Shown in pieces: positions 9,538-18,891 of a DNA stretch of 64,000 bases. The position numbers and the translations under genes were made by a program. The DNA is from Leisingera sp. NJS204 (GTDB lineage Bacteria; Pseudomonadota; Alphaproteobacteria; Rhodobacterales; Rhodobacteraceae). The first letter of the stretch is position 1. The number at the start of each line of letters is the position of its first letter. The notes beneath the pieces were generated by a model that worked only from the letters and a program-made list of their open reading frames with translations, did no database searches and had not been told where the DNA came from. The stretch is taken from the NCBI RefSeq assembly GCF_004123675.1, contig NZ_CP035417.1, positions 134,501 to 198,500 on the forward strand, given 5' to 3'.

Positions 9538-9595
9538 CTTGCCCCCCTCAGGCCCGCATGTAGCGCCGGACCCTGTTTCCAATCCGGAGAGCCTG

Positions 9596-10432
9596 ATGAC
9601 GGCCAAAGCAAAGACCAGCAGTTCGATCATCGAGACGATAAAGACCATCGTCTATGCGCTGCTGATCGCCGGTGTCTTCCGCACCCTGTTTTTCCAGCCC
9701 TTCTGGATCCCCTCCGGATCGATGAAAGAGACCCTGCTGATCGGGGATTTCCTGTTCGTGAACAAGATGGCCTATGGCTATTCTTACGCGTCCTGCCCCA
9801 GCGTGCGCATCCCTGCTGTTGGCCTCAACATCGACGCCAAGAACATCTGCGGCTTCCTGGACGGCGACAACAACCGTTTGATGGGCAGCCAGCCTGAGCG
9901 CGGCGATGTGGTGGTGTTCCGCCATCCGGTCAACAGCAATGACTTCATCAAACGGCTGATCGGTCTGCCGGGCGACAAGATTCAGATGAAGAACGGCGTG
10001 CTGTTCATCAACGGCGAACCGGTCAAACTGCAGGACGCGGGCCAGTTCGCGGAAGTGATGGAACGCCAGGGGCCGCAGGGTTCCTTCCCGCGATGTGAAA
10101 ACGCGCCGGTGGGCCAGGGTGCTGTCTGCAATAAATCGCGCAAACTGGAAACCCTGCCGGGCGGCAATGAGCATATTGTGCTTAACATCACCAATCAGGG
10201 CATGGATCATACCGGCGTTTATCAGGTGCCGGAAGGCCACTATTTCTTTATGGGCGACAACCGGGACAATTCCTCGGACAGCCGCTTGCCGCAGTCTGCC
10301 GGCGGCGTGGGTTTCGTTCCGTTTGAAAACCTGATCGGCCGGGCCGACCGGATCATGTTCTCCTCAGCCGGGCGGTCCATGCTCTACTTCTGGACCTGGC
10401 GGAGCGACCGTTTCTTCAAGGGGATCCAGTGA
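9596..10432 (+). CDS. lepB: signal peptidase I
   Basis: Membrane-anchored leader peptidase that releases secreted proteins from their signal peptides. The 278-residue protein has one N-terminal transmembrane segment (about 15-35). The catalytic Ser42 is in WIPSGSM and the general-base Lys119 in [12 protein letters not shown], with [12 protein letters not shown] near residue 218. The ORF opens at 9485, but ATG 9596 has a CGGAGAG site and the usual start. The stop overlaps the GTG start of rnc by 4 bp. Confidence 0.95.
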   Translation: MTAKAKTSSSIIETIKTIVYALLIAGVFRTLFFQPFWIPSGSMKETLLIGDFLFVNKMAYGYSYASCPSVRIPAVGLNIDAKNICGFLDGDNNRLMGSQPERGDVVVFRHPVNSNDFIKRLIGLPGDKIQMKNGVLFINGEPVKLQDAGQFAEVMERQGPQGSFPRCENAPVGQGAVCNKSRKLETLPGGNEHIVLNITNQGMDHTGVYQVPEGHYFFMGDNRDNSSDSRLPQSAGGVGFVPFENLIGRADRIMFSSAGRSMLYFWTWRSDRFFKGIQ

Positions 10433-11106
10433 AGCTGTCCAAGGAATTGCGCGCGTTTGAAGACCGGATCGGGCATCGCTTTGCCCGCCCCGACCTGTTG
10501 CAGCGCGCCGTGACCCACGCGTCTGTGTCCTCGCCCAACCGCAAAGACAACCAGCGGCTGGAATTCCTGGGCGACAGGGTTCTGGGGCTGGTGATGGCAA
10601 CGGCTCTGCTGGAGCATGACAAGACCGCCACCGAGGGCCAGCTGGCGCCGCGTTTCAATGCGCTGGTGCGCAAAGAAGCCTGCGCTGATGTTGCCGCTGA
10701 AATCGATCTGGGCGAAGTGCTGAAACTGGGCCGGTCGGAGATGATGTCGGGTGGCCGGCGCAAGCAGGCGCTGCTGGGTGACGCGATGGAGGCGGTGATT
10801 GCTGCAGTCTACAAAGATGCAGGCTTTGAGGCCGCAGCAGAGATGATCCTGCGTCTGTGGGGCCGCCGTGTTCATCAGGTCGAAAGCGACGCGCGCGACG
10901 CCAAAACCTCGCTGCAGGAATGGGCACAGGCACGCGGACAGAAACCGCCGGCCTATGTCGAAGTGTCCCGCAGCGGCCCGGATCACGCACCGGTCTTCAC
11001 TATCGCAGCGCGGCTGCAGGACGGCACCGAAGCACAAGCCACCGCAGGCTCTAAGCGGCAGGCCGAACAGGCCGCCGCCAAAGCTCTGCTGGAACAGCTC
11101 GGCTGA
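10429..11106 (+). CDS. rnc: ribonuclease III
   Basis: Cuts double-stranded RNA in rRNA and mRNA processing. The 225-residue protein begins at GTG 10429 inside the lepB stop. The signature [14 protein letters not shown] is near residue 38, and the second catalytic acidic cluster is in [16 protein letters not shown]-terminal dsRBD (about 155-225) ends in [18 protein letters not shown]. The lepB-rnc pair is conserved; era would normally follow directly, but here a convergent oxidase gene intervenes. Confidence 0.97.
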   Translation: MKLSKELRAFEDRIGHRFARPDLLQRAVTHASVSSPNRKDNQRLEFLGDRVLGLVMATALLEHDKTATEGQLAPRFNALVRKEACADVAAEIDLGEVLKLGRSEMMSGGRRKQALLGDAMEAVIAAVYKDAGFEAAAEMILRLWGRRVHQVESDARDAKTSLQEWAQARGQKPPAYVEVSRSGPDHAPVFTIAARLQDGTEAQATAGSKRQAEQAAAKALLEQLG

Positions 11107-11110
11107 AAAC

Positions 11111-12490
11111 TCAGGTCACGCGGATATAGCCCGCGAGACCGGTTTTCTGATGTTCGATCACATGGCAGTGGAACGCCCAGTCGCCGGGATTGTCGGCGAC
11201 CAGCGCAATCTCGGCCACCTCATCCTTCAGCAGCAGCATGGTATCGGTCACCAGCGGCGGCAGCCTGCGCAAGTTTGAGCGGATCGGGACAAAGGCCAGC
11301 CCGTGCAGGTGGATCGGATGCAGGTTCGGCGATTCATTCCTCAGCCGCAGCACATAGCTTTTGCCGCGTTTCAGGGTCGCCAGCGGCCCGGTGCCCTTGG
11401 CCGCATCTCCGGCCCAGGGCGTGCGGTTGATCGACCAGAAACTGTATCCCAAGGAACCGCAATAGCCGTCATTCGGCGGCCCGCCCTCTGGCGTCCAGCC
11501 AAAGACGAAGTCGAGCATCTCGGCGCTTGAAAGGTCTGGACGTGAAACGGGGTTGGCAGCCAGCGGCTTCAGATCCCGCAGGTCCCGTTTTTGATTAGCT
11601 CCAACGGACCTCAGCTGCGCCATGGTGCGGGTGGGCTGTCCTGGCAGTTCTGCCAGCAGATCCGCCGTCTGCCCCTCGCTTGCTGGCATCCGCACCGCGA
11701 AATCCACCCGCTGGCCGGGGCCGATCAGCAGCGGTTCGTCAACAGACGGCAGGGGAACGTCAATTTCTACGGGATGCCCATCCCAAGCGATAATCCTTGC
11801 CTGACCGGTGCTGAGGTGCAGCTTGTAGATCCGTGTGGTGTCGCTGTTCACCACCCGCAACCGCACCAGCCCGCCCGTGGGATGATCATAAACCGGCGCC
11901 TGCAGCCAGTTCGCGGTCAGCACATTGCCGTGGGTTCCGCTGCGGGCCGCGCCGCGGGCGGTGTAGTAAGGCAGGAAGCCGCCATTCCCATCCAGCCGGA
12001 AGTCGCGCAGGTTGATCACCTGATCACTGTCGAAACCGGGGTCCTCTGCTTCCCTGATTACCATTACCCCGGTGAGTCCATGCGCCATCTGCGCCATGGT
12101 CATGCAATGCGGGTGATACCAGTAGGTGCCGGCATCCGGCGGGGTGAAATCATACTCAAACGACTCGCCGCCTGCGATCGGCATTTGGGTCAGATAAGGC
12201 ACCCCGTCCATTGCGTTGGCGATCCGCAGCCCGTGCCAGTGCATCGCGGTGTAATCTTCGGTGCCGTTGACCACCCGCAGGCGCATGGGGGCGCCCTGGG
12301 TTCCGTAAAGAACCGGCGGCGGCGCATCCGGCGACAGGCTCACCAGCCCGTCTGTAGGTCTTTCGCGAAATGCAAAACGGGCGGTCTGGATGGTCAGCTG
12401 CTGTACGGTGCTGCGAGCGCTGCCCCAGGACGCGGCGCCCATCACCCCTGCCGTCGCAGCAGACCCAAGCAGAAAATCACGGCGTCTCAT
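11111..12490 (-). CDS. Tat-exported multicopper oxidase
   Basis: A periplasmic copper oxidase of about 459 residues (SufI/CueO/laccase-like). The N-terminus MRRRDFLLGSAATAG is a twin-arginine signal. Copper ligands can be read in order: MHWHGL, YWYHPH, HPIHLHG and, at the C-terminus, HCHVIEHQKTGL with the T1 cysteine. The axial position is Leu rather than Met. The open frame reaches 13306, but ATG 12490 has a GGGGAGG site and starts the Tat peptide. It sits on the minus strand between rnc and era, ending 4 bases after rnc. Substrate unknown. Confidence 0.9.
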   Translation of the reverse strand: MRRRDFLLGSAATAGVMGAASWGSARSTVQQLTIQTARFAFRERPTDGLVSLSPDAPPPVLYGTQGAPMRLRVVNGTEDYTAMHWHGLRIANAMDGVPYLTQMPIAGGESFEYDFTPPDAGTYWYHPHCMTMAQMAHGLTGVMVIREAEDPGFDSDQVINLRDFRLDGNGGFLPYYTARGAARSGTHGNVLTANWLQAPVYDHPTGGLVRLRVVNSDTTRIYKLHLSTGQARIIAWDGHPVEIDVPLPSVDEPLLIGPGQRVDFAVRMPASEGQTADLLAELPGQPTRTMAQLRSVGANQKRDLRDLKPLAANPVSRPDLSSAEMLDFVFGWTPEGGPPNDGYCGSLGYSFWSINRTPWAGDAAKGTGPLATLKRGKSYVLRLRNESPNLHPIHLHGLAFVPIRSNLRRLPPLVTDTMLLLKDEVAEIALVADNPGDWAFHCHVIEHQKTGLAGYIRVT

Positions 12491-12691
12491 CGGAAGCCTC
12501 CCCAAGGCATAAATGTCATGAAAAGCCTGGCTCGCGGAATGGCTCGGCGCTGCGGTTGTCACATTGGATCTGCCACAGGTCTTTGACATAGGGCAAGGTT
12601 GCGGAAGGTGCCGGATCCCCGTTGAAAACGCCTCTGGCCCCTGTGGGTAAAATCCTGTAGGGGGTCTACTCTGCAAACAGGACCAGTAAAG

Positions 12692-13597
12692 ATGACCACA
12701 CGCGCCGGATTCGTTGCCCTGATCGGAGAGCCCAACGCGGGCAAATCGACCCTTTTGAACCGTATGGTCGGGGCCAAGGTCTCGATCGTGACCCATAAGG
12801 TGCAGACCACCCGAACCCGGATCCGCGGCGTGGCGATGGAGGGTGACGCGCAGTTGGTGTTCGTCGACACACCAGGTCTGTTCAAACCACGCCGCCGCCT
12901 GGACCGGGCAATGGTCGCCGCTGCCTGGGGCGGCGCAGCGGATGCCGACGTCGTGGTGCTGATGGTCGAGGCGCACCGGGGTATCACCGAAGGCGTGGAA
13001 ACCATTCTGGACGGACTTGAAGAAATCGGCACTGGCCGCAAAGTGGCGCTGGCCATCAACAAGATCGACAGGGTGCCGGCAGAAAAACTGCTGGGCCTCG
13101 CCGAAAACCTGAACAGCCGCTACGGTTTTGCCGAAACATTCATGATCTCGGCCGAGCGCGGCCATGGTGTGGATGACCTGCGCCAGTGGCTGGCGGGCAA
13201 ACTGCCGGAAAGCCCCTGGCTCTACCCCGAGGATCAGATTGCCGACCTGCCAATGCGGATGATTGCGGCAGAAATGACCCGCGAAAAACTGACTTTGCGC
13301 CTGCACCAGGAACTGCCCTACCAGCTGACGGTTGAAACCGAAAATTGGGAAGAACGCAAGGACGGCTCAGCCCGGGTGGATCAACTGATCTATGTGGTGC
13401 GCGACGGGCATAAGGGGATTATTCTGGGCAAACGGGGCGAGACGATCAAAGCGGTCAGCCAAGCGGCCCGCGCTGAGCTGGAAGAGTTCCTGGACCGTAA
13501 GGTGCATCTGTTCCTGCAAGTGAAGGTGCGCCCGAATTGGCTGGAGGAATCCGAACGCTATTCCGAAATGGGCCTCGACTTCAAAGACGGTAATTGA
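12692..13597 (+). CDS. era: GTPase Era
   Basis: Essential GTPase needed for 16S rRNA maturation and 30S assembly. The 301-residue protein has the G1 loop GEPNAGKST, G2 region VQTTRTRIRG, G3 DTPG, G4 NKID and a C-terminal KH domain with the IILGKRGETIK motif. Starts at ATG 12692. Next on the strand are the DUF1491 gene and recO. It is separated from rnc by the opposing oxidase gene, so it must have its own promoter within 12491-12691. Confidence 0.97.
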   Translation: MTTRAGFVALIGEPNAGKSTLLNRMVGAKVSIVTHKVQTTRTRIRGVAMEGDAQLVFVDTPGLFKPRRRLDRAMVAAAWGGAADADVVVLMVEAHRGITEGVETILDGLEEIGTGRKVALAINKIDRVPAEKLLGLAENLNSRYGFAETFMISAERGHGVDDLRQWLAGKLPESPWLYPEDQIADLPMRMIAAEMTREKLTLRLHQELPYQLTVETENWEERKDGSARVDQLIYVVRDGHKGIILGKRGETIKAVSQAARAELEEFLDRKVHLFLQVKVRPNWLEESERYSEMGLDFKDGN

Positions 13598-13685
13598 AGC
13601 TGCCCATGCGCTTCACCTTTGTGAAAATACTCCCGCCGGAGGCTCCTGTGCGTTCAACCTGCGGCACCGCCGGAAAACACGCAGC

Positions 13686-14015
13686 ATGACCCGCCTTACT
13701 GCTGAATTCTGGGTGCAGGCCTATCTGGCCCGGCTGCGGCTGATGGGGATCCCTGCCTTTGTAACGTCGCATGGTGACGACACGGCGGGTGCCGTGCTGG
13801 TCAAACTCAACACCCTGGACGGCCAGGCACGCGCTTTCCACCGCACCTATGATCTGATGAGCGGCGCGCGCAAATGGGATGGGCTTTCAGCCGGGCCGGA
13901 GGCTGAGGTCGACACTTCTATCCTGCGTCAGCGGTCGTTTGATCCCGACCTCTGGGTTATTGAGGTCGAAGACCGGGCCGGACGCCACCTGCTGGACGAG
14001 CCTGGGTTGGAATAG
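13686..14015 (+). CDS. DUF1491 family protein
   Basis: A 109-residue soluble protein matching the alphaproteobacterial DUF1491 family: N-terminal LTAEFWVQAYLARL, then a central KLNTLDG and C-terminal DPDLWVIEVEDRAGRHLL. The family usually sits between era and recO, as here, but has no known function. No signal peptide or membrane segment. Confidence 0.85.
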   Translation: MTRLTAEFWVQAYLARLRLMGIPAFVTSHGDDTAGAVLVKLNTLDGQARAFHRTYDLMSGARKWDGLSAGPEAEVDTSILRQRSFDPDLWVIEVEDRAGRHLLDEPGLE

Positions 14016-14084
14016 TCTTGACGCTTGCGGAACGCACCGCAATGCGGTCTGCTGAGGCTGCCAGAACAACAGTGAGGGCCGCCA

Positions 14085-14810
14085 GTGGAATGGCGTGATC
14101 ACGGCATTTTGCTTTCGATGCGCCGCCACGGTGAAAACTCGGCCATCATCGACGTCTTTACAGAAGAGCATGGCCGCCATGCGGGCATGGTGCGCGGCGG
14201 TGCCAGCCGCAAGCTGGCCCCGATCCTGCAGCCCGGTGCGCAGCTGGACCTGACCTGGAGAGCGCGGCTGGAGGATCATCTGGGCAGCTATCACGCTGAA
14301 CCTTTACGCAGCCGTGCTGCAGCTGCGATGTCCGGACGGCTGGCGCTGGCCGGCCTTAATGCGGTGACAGCGCTGCTGTCCTTCTGCCTGCCAGAGCGTG
14401 AACCGCATCCTGACCTCTATACCCGCAGTGAACTGTTGCTGGATCTCTTGGGTAATGAAGAGCTCTGGCCGCTTGCCTATCTGCGCTGGGAGCTGGCGCT
14501 GCTGGAGGAGATGGGTTTCGGCCTTGATCTGACAGCCTGCGCCGTGACCGGCAGTGGCAGCGCCCTGTGCTATGTCTCGCCGAAATCTGGCCGGGCTGTT
14601 TCACGTGAAGGCGCCGGAGGCTGGGCGGATCGGCTGCTGCCTTTGCCGCCGGTGATGCTGGGGCAGGGCAGCGCGGAGGATGCGGAAATTGTGCAGGCGC
14701 TGCACACCACCGGCTATTTTCTGGACGCGCATCTGGCGCCGTCTTTGGGCAATCAGCCAGTGCCGGAGGCGCGGGGACGGCTGACGGACCTGCTCATCCG
14801 CCGGCTGTGA
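14085..14810 (+). CDS. recO: DNA repair protein RecO
   Basis: Acts with RecF and RecR in the gap-repair recombination pathway, helping load RecA. The 241-residue protein has the RecO N-terminal OB fold ([30 protein letters not shown] begins it) and the helical C-terminal domain with [21 protein letters not shown]. The usual zinc-binding cysteines are reduced: one Cys at the expected start and one in ALCYVSP, as in many alphaproteobacteria. Ends 17 bases into the convergent META-domain gene. Confidence 0.93.
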   Translation: MEWRDHGILLSMRRHGENSAIIDVFTEEHGRHAGMVRGGASRKLAPILQPGAQLDLTWRARLEDHLGSYHAEPLRSRAAAAMSGRLALAGLNAVTALLSFCLPEREPHPDLYTRSELLLDLLGNEELWPLAYLRWELALLEEMGFGLDLTACAVTGSGSALCYVSPKSGRAVSREGAGGWADRLLPLPPVMLGQGSAEDAEIVQALHTTGYFLDAHLAPSLGNQPVPEARGRLTDLLIRRL

Positions 14811-15186
14811 ACAGCATCTCGCGTCCCTGGCCGTTGCTGAGGATCAGCACATCGCCGGAAACCTCGGCCAGCGTCATTTTCTGAAGGGACTGCAGGAAAT
14901 CGGCTTCGAGTGCCAGTTCCGGGCAGGCAGCGCGTGCAGCGGTAAGCGCCTCAGCGCTGAACCAGGGGTAAGGCGCCGTCTGAGTGCCCTGGAAACTGTT
15001 GCAGGGTGCCCGCCCCGTGATTTTTCCAGGTTCCGGGAAGGTCAGCCTGGCCAATGCGGGATAGGGCTCATTATCAATGCTGGAGAGGTGCCAGACCTTT
15101 CCCGCCGCCCCGTAAGCTGAAAGCGTTTCGTCGCCGGTGCAGGCACTGGCAAACAGCAGAGAACAGATCCAAGCGATGCGCGGCAC
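14794..15186 (-). CDS. META domain lipoprotein
   Basis: A small protein of about 130 residues with a lipoprotein-type signal (a hydrophobic stretch ending FASACTG) and a META-like domain: [10 protein letters not shown], then [12 protein letters not shown] with the paired cysteine in [10 protein letters not shown]. The META domain occurs in HslJ and related envelope proteins. The frame is open to 15357, but the start is not certain: GTG 15186, TTG 15198 or GTG 15216 are possible and none has a strong ribosome site. Its 3' end overlaps recO by 17 bp, tail to tail. Confidence 0.65.
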   Translation of the reverse strand: MPRIAWICSLLFASACTGDETLSAYGAAGKVWHLSSIDNEPYPALARLTFPEPGKITGRAPCNSFQGTQTAPYPWFSAEALTAARAACPELALEADFLQSLQKMTLAEVSGDVLILSNGQGREMLFTAGG

Positions 15187-15412
15187 CGGGTTACCCAATT
15201 GAAGTATTTTGCACACTCTGGCCAAGAGGGGGCAGAAATTGCAAGGCTTCGCCCTGAAAAAGTGACGGCTCCCGCCCGTTGCGGCGGCATTAAAATGCCT
15301 TGCTCCCGTTGGGCGTGGCGCCGCGCAATGCGCGGCGCAGGCCGGGTCCGGGCGCAACGGCGCAGAAGGTGCATTCCAAGAATGTATCTGAAGGGGCGGG
15401 AGGGGCCGCTGT

Positions 15413-16096
15413 TTAATTCGACTGGATGATTTCGGCCACCTTGCGGCCGATCTCGTCGCTGGCCTTTGCCGACGGATGGATCATGTCGAGCGCGTGATAA
15501 GACCGGTCGCCGAAGGGCACCAAATCCTTGAGAGACAGGAAATGAATGCCTGTGTCCAGCGCGGCCAGCCGTTCGATGCGGGTTTCCAGCTCGTTTCCTT
15601 CGTCGCGGCAGTGCTCGATCATCGATCCCACTCCGGGGCTGCGCAGATAACCGACGTAAATCACCTTGGCACCGGTTGCGCGCAGTTCAGACAGCATGCC
15701 CGGAATCGCACCTTTGCGTCCGTCGGGGGAAACCAGTTTGTTCAGTTTTCGATTGCACGCAAAACAGCCGCAGCCGAGCCACAGGTCATTTCCGCCGCCA
15801 TTCACGATCACCCAGTCCCATTTGCCGGGCTTGTACTGCTTGCGGATCTGCATCCCAGCCGCGCCGGAAATCGGCAGCTTGTAGATGATCCGCGCGGCAG
15901 AGACCGAGCGATCAACAACTGGTTCCTGCAACTCGCGAGCAACGGTGTCTGCGATGGATTTACCTGCCAGGCTGTGCCAGGCCAGCAGGGAATCCCCCAT
16001 CGCCAGGATGCGGGGGGATTGTTCCGGCGGCACGGCACCGGCACAGGCGGAAAACAAAAACAGCAAGGGAAGCAGGAAGCAGCGAAAGAGTGTCAT
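15413..16096 (-). CDS. SGNH/GDSL hydrolase lipoprotein
   Basis: A 227-residue exported esterase/lipase-like protein. The N-terminus is a lipoprotein signal (LLFLFSACAG). SGNH blocks are visible: block I ILAMGDSLLAWHS with the nucleophile Ser, block III VNGGGNDLWLG with the oxyanion Asn, and block V DMIHPSAKA with the Asp-x-x-His pair. An unusual CGCFAC pair of cysteines follows block III. The substrate is unknown. Transcribed alone, divergent from nothing close. Confidence 0.85.
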   Translation of the reverse strand: MTLFRCFLLPLLFLFSACAGAVPPEQSPRILAMGDSLLAWHSLAGKSIADTVARELQEPVVDRSVSAARIIYKLPISGAAGMQIRKQYKPGKWDWVIVNGGGNDLWLGCGCFACNRKLNKLVSPDGRKGAIPGMLSELRATGAKVIYVGYLRSPGVGSMIEHCRDEGNELETRIERLAALDTGIHFLSLKDLVPFGDRSYHALDMIHPSAKASDEIGRKVAEIIQSN

Positions 16097-16205
16097 GGAC
16101 TCTTGTTAACCACAATTTATGAAAAACCGAATAACCAGGATTGGAAACAGTCTTATTCCGTGTGCTGGTTGCAGCGTGACCGCACTTTGGATGGGATGCG
16201 GCTGC

Positions 16206-16230
16206 AAAAAGCCCGGCGTAAACGCCGGGC
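16206..16230 (-). terminator. rho-independent terminator of the mcd gene
   Basis: A GC-rich hairpin at 16211-16230 (arms gcccggcg/cgccgggc), followed on the minus strand by a U5 run (16206-16210), 40 bases after the mcd stop. Confidence 0.85.
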
Positions 16231-16270
16231 CTGAACAGGATTGCTCCCTTAGGAATTGCTTTCAGCTGGT

Positions 16271-17929
16271 TCAGCCCAGCAGGCGGCGGGCGATAACCTG
16301 AGCCTGAATTTCTGCTGCGCCTTCAAAAATATTCAGGATCCTGGCGTCGCACAACACGCGGGAGATTTTATACTCTGTCGCAAACCCGTTGCCGCCGTGG
16401 ATCTGTAACCCGTTGTCCGCGGCGGCCCAGGCAACCCGGGCACCCAGGAGCTTGGCCATTCCGGCCTCCAGGTCGCAGCGGTGACCGTGGTCCTTTTCCC
16501 AGGCCGAGAAATAGGTCAGCTGGCGGGCGATCATGATTTCCACCGCCATCATTGCAAGCTTGCCGGACACACGCGGGAATTTGATCAGAGATTTGCCAAA
16601 CTGCTTGCGGTCCTGCGCATACTGCATGGCGATGTCCAGTGCCGACTGGGCCACGCCGATTGCACGTGCCGCAGTCTGAATGCGGGCCGATTCAAAGGTC
16701 TCCATCAGCTGTTTGAAGCCTTTGTTTTCCTCGCCGCCCAGAAGGTTCCCGCCCTTTACGTGGAAGTTGTCGAAACCCAGCTCGTATTCCTTCATGCCCC
16801 GGTAGCCGAGAACTTCGATTTCGCCGCCGGTCATGCCCTCAGTCGGGAACGGTGCCTCATCGGTTCCTGGCGTTTTTTCCGCCAGGAACATCGACAGGCC
16901 GCGATGATCCGTGGTGTTCGGATCAGTGCGTGCAAGCAGGGTCATCACATGAGTGCGGGCAGCGTGGGTGATCCAGGTCTTGTTGCCGGTGATCTTATAG
17001 TCGCCGTTGTCATCCTTCACAGCCCGGGTGCGCAGGGAACCGAGGTCGGAACCGGTGTTCGGCTCGGTGAACACGGCGGTGGGCAGGATCTCGGCGCTGG
17101 ACAGCTTGGGCAGCCAATTGGCTTTCTGCTCCTCGGTGCCGCCGCACAGGATCAGCTCGGCTGCGATTTCCGAACGGGTGCCAAGTGATCCGACACCGAT
17201 ATAGCCGCGCGACAGTTCCTCCGAGACCACGACCATCGACGCCTTGGACAGACCGAACCCGCCGTATTCCTCGGGGATAGTCAGGCCGAATACGCCCATC
17301 TCGGCCAGCTCTTCGATCACGCTGAGCGGGATAAGCTCGTCCTTCAGGTGCCAGTCATGGGCGTGCGGCTCTACCTTCTCCACCGCATAGCGGCGGAACT
17401 GGTCGCGGATCATTTCCAGTTCTTCTTCCAGGCCTGAAGCGCCGAACATGGTGGCGCCGGCCTGCTCTTCCATCAGGTCCACGAGGCGGGTACGGGCGGC
17501 TTGGCTGTTGCCTTGTTCGCAAAGTGTCATCACTGCAGGCACCATCAGCCCGCGCTGCGCGTCTTGGGAAAGGCCCAGATCCTGCAGGCGGATAATCTCG
17601 CCCTGGTTCATCTGGATGCCGCCGTAGACCTGCCAAAGGTATTCGCCGAAACCGATCTGATGGATCAGCTGATCCAATTCGCTGAACTTGCCCTCGGCTT
17701 GCAGCTTTTCGGCCCATTTTTGCATCTGCCGCAGGCTGTAGACATAGGTTGCCAGCCACGACAGGCCATGTGCGGCAACCTGGTTTTCCTCAATCAGGCG
17801 GCCGGAGACCCGGCCCTCTTCGCTCACCATGTCCTTGACCGAGGCGCGAGCGGCCTCCAGCAGCTGGTCCAGGGGTTCCAGGGATGCGGCGGTCAACGCC
17901 AGCAGGTCGGGGATGAGTGTCGGTTTCAT
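16271..17929 (-). CDS. mcd: (2S)-methylsuccinyl-CoA dehydrogenase
   Basis: Flavoenzyme of the ethylmalonyl-CoA pathway that oxidises methylsuccinyl-CoA to mesaconyl-CoA. At about 552 residues it is longer than ordinary acyl-CoA dehydrogenases because of an N-terminal extension of about 150 residues, a mark of Mcd. The standard fold follows, with FTEPNTGSDLGSLRTRA, YKITGNKTWITHA, QDRKQFGKSLIKF, and QIHGGNGFATEYKISRVLCDARILNIFEGAAEIQ-type C-terminal motifs. ATG 17929 follows AGGA; an upstream ATG at 17956 also has an AGGA site. Electrons would pass to the EtfAB encoded at 30640-32327. Confidence 0.9.
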   Translation of the reverse strand: MKPTLIPDLLALTAASLEPLDQLLEAARASVKDMVSEEGRVSGRLIEENQVAAHGLSWLATYVYSLRQMQKWAEKLQAEGKFSELDQLIHQIGFGEYLWQVYGGIQMNQGEIIRLQDLGLSQDAQRGLMVPAVMTLCEQGNSQAARTRLVDLMEEQAGATMFGASGLEEELEMIRDQFRRYAVEKVEPHAHDWHLKDELIPLSVIEELAEMGVFGLTIPEEYGGFGLSKASMVVVSEELSRGYIGVGSLGTRSEIAAELILCGGTEEQKANWLPKLSSAEILPTAVFTEPNTGSDLGSLRTRAVKDDNGDYKITGNKTWITHAARTHVMTLLARTDPNTTDHRGLSMFLAEKTPGTDEAPFPTEGMTGGEIEVLGYRGMKEYELGFDNFHVKGGNLLGGEENKGFKQLMETFESARIQTAARAIGVAQSALDIAMQYAQDRKQFGKSLIKFPRVSGKLAMMAVEIMIARQLTYFSAWEKDHGHRCDLEAGMAKLLGARVAWAAADNGLQIHGGNGFATEYKISRVLCDARILNIFEGAAEIQAQVIARRLLG

Positions 17930-18101
17930 ATGCAAGTCCTGTCCGTCGCGGGCCATGAATCAGATCCTTTTCCGGTCGCCCGGTGGTAAATCATTTTGCA
18001 GGCGCAGCGCAACAAAAATACTCACAGATGCGGCGTTTGGATCAAATATTGCGTATTGATTTTGCCCGTGCAGCACGGCCCGGATGTGGTACAGCGGAGA
18101 T

Positions 18102-18869
18102 ATGACGGCATTGTTTTCACTCCTTTCCCCGGCAGAGCTGGCAGCGGCTTTTGGCATCGCGCTGCTGGCAGGCACTGTCAAAGGCCTGGTTGGTTTTGCC
18201 ATGCCGATGATTTTTGTTTCCGGTCTCAGCTTGTTCCTGGCTCCGGATCTGGCATTGGCGGGACTGATTCTGCCGACCTTGGTGACAAACGGCATGCAGG
18301 CGCTGCGCCAGGGGCCGGACGCGGCGATGGCCTCGATCCGCAAGTTCCGGGTGTTCCTGCTGATTGGTCTCGTTTGCCTGCTGCTGAGCGCCCAGTCCGT
18401 GCGGCTGCTGCCGCAGCAGGCGCTGCTTTTGGTGATTGGCCTGCCGGTTACGGTCTTTGCCTGTATCCTGCTGATGGGTAAGACATTCACCATCACCTAT
18501 CCCTCCCGCCGCAGCGAGGCCATGGTGGGCGGCATCGCCGGGCTGATTGGCGGTGTCTCCGGAGTTTGGGGGCCGCCGACGGTCGCCTACCTGACCGCAT
18601 TGAATACTGAAAAAACAGAGCAGATCCGGGTGCAAGGAGTGATCTATGGCCTTGGCGCGGTGGCGCTTCTGGTCGCACATATTGGATCCGGCGTGATGCG
18701 GATTGAAACTGCGCCCTTTTCGCTGGTGCTGATTGCGCCGGCAGTGGCAGGCATGTGGATCGGCGGCCTGTTGCATGACCGGATCGATCAGGTGCTGTTC
18801 CGCCGCGCAACACTTGTGGTTCTGCTTATTGCGGGGGTGAACCTGCTGCGCCGCGGCTTGCTGATGTGA
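18102..18869 (+). CDS. TauE/SafE family anion exporter
   Basis: About 255 residues with eight or so hydrophobic segments and the two TauE/SafE repeats: GTVKGLVGFAMPMI near the N-terminus and GGIAGLIGGVSGVWGPPTVAYL in the second half. The family moves sulfite, sulfonates or related anions across the inner membrane; the substrate here is not known. ATG 18102 starts at the natural N-terminus; an in-frame ATG at 18084 also exists and neither has a clear ribosome site. The CDF transporter starts 23 bases downstream. Confidence 0.8.
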   Translation: MTALFSLLSPAELAAAFGIALLAGTVKGLVGFAMPMIFVSGLSLFLAPDLALAGLILPTLVTNGMQALRQGPDAAMASIRKFRVFLLIGLVCLLLSAQSVRLLPQQALLLVIGLPVTVFACILLMGKTFTITYPSRRSEAMVGGIAGLIGGVSGVWGPPTVAYLTALNTEKTEQIRVQGVIYGLGAVALLVAHIGSGVMRIETAPFSLVLIAPAVAGMWIGGLLHDRIDQVLFRRATLVVLLIAGVNLLRRGLLM

Positions 18870-18891
18870 CCATGGGCCGGAGGATGGGAAC

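Noticed and set aside
11111-13306. A 731-residue multicopper oxidase starting at 13306
   Set aside because: The extra 272 codons are antisense to era and have no signal peptide; the Tat signal and ribosome site fix the start at 12490.
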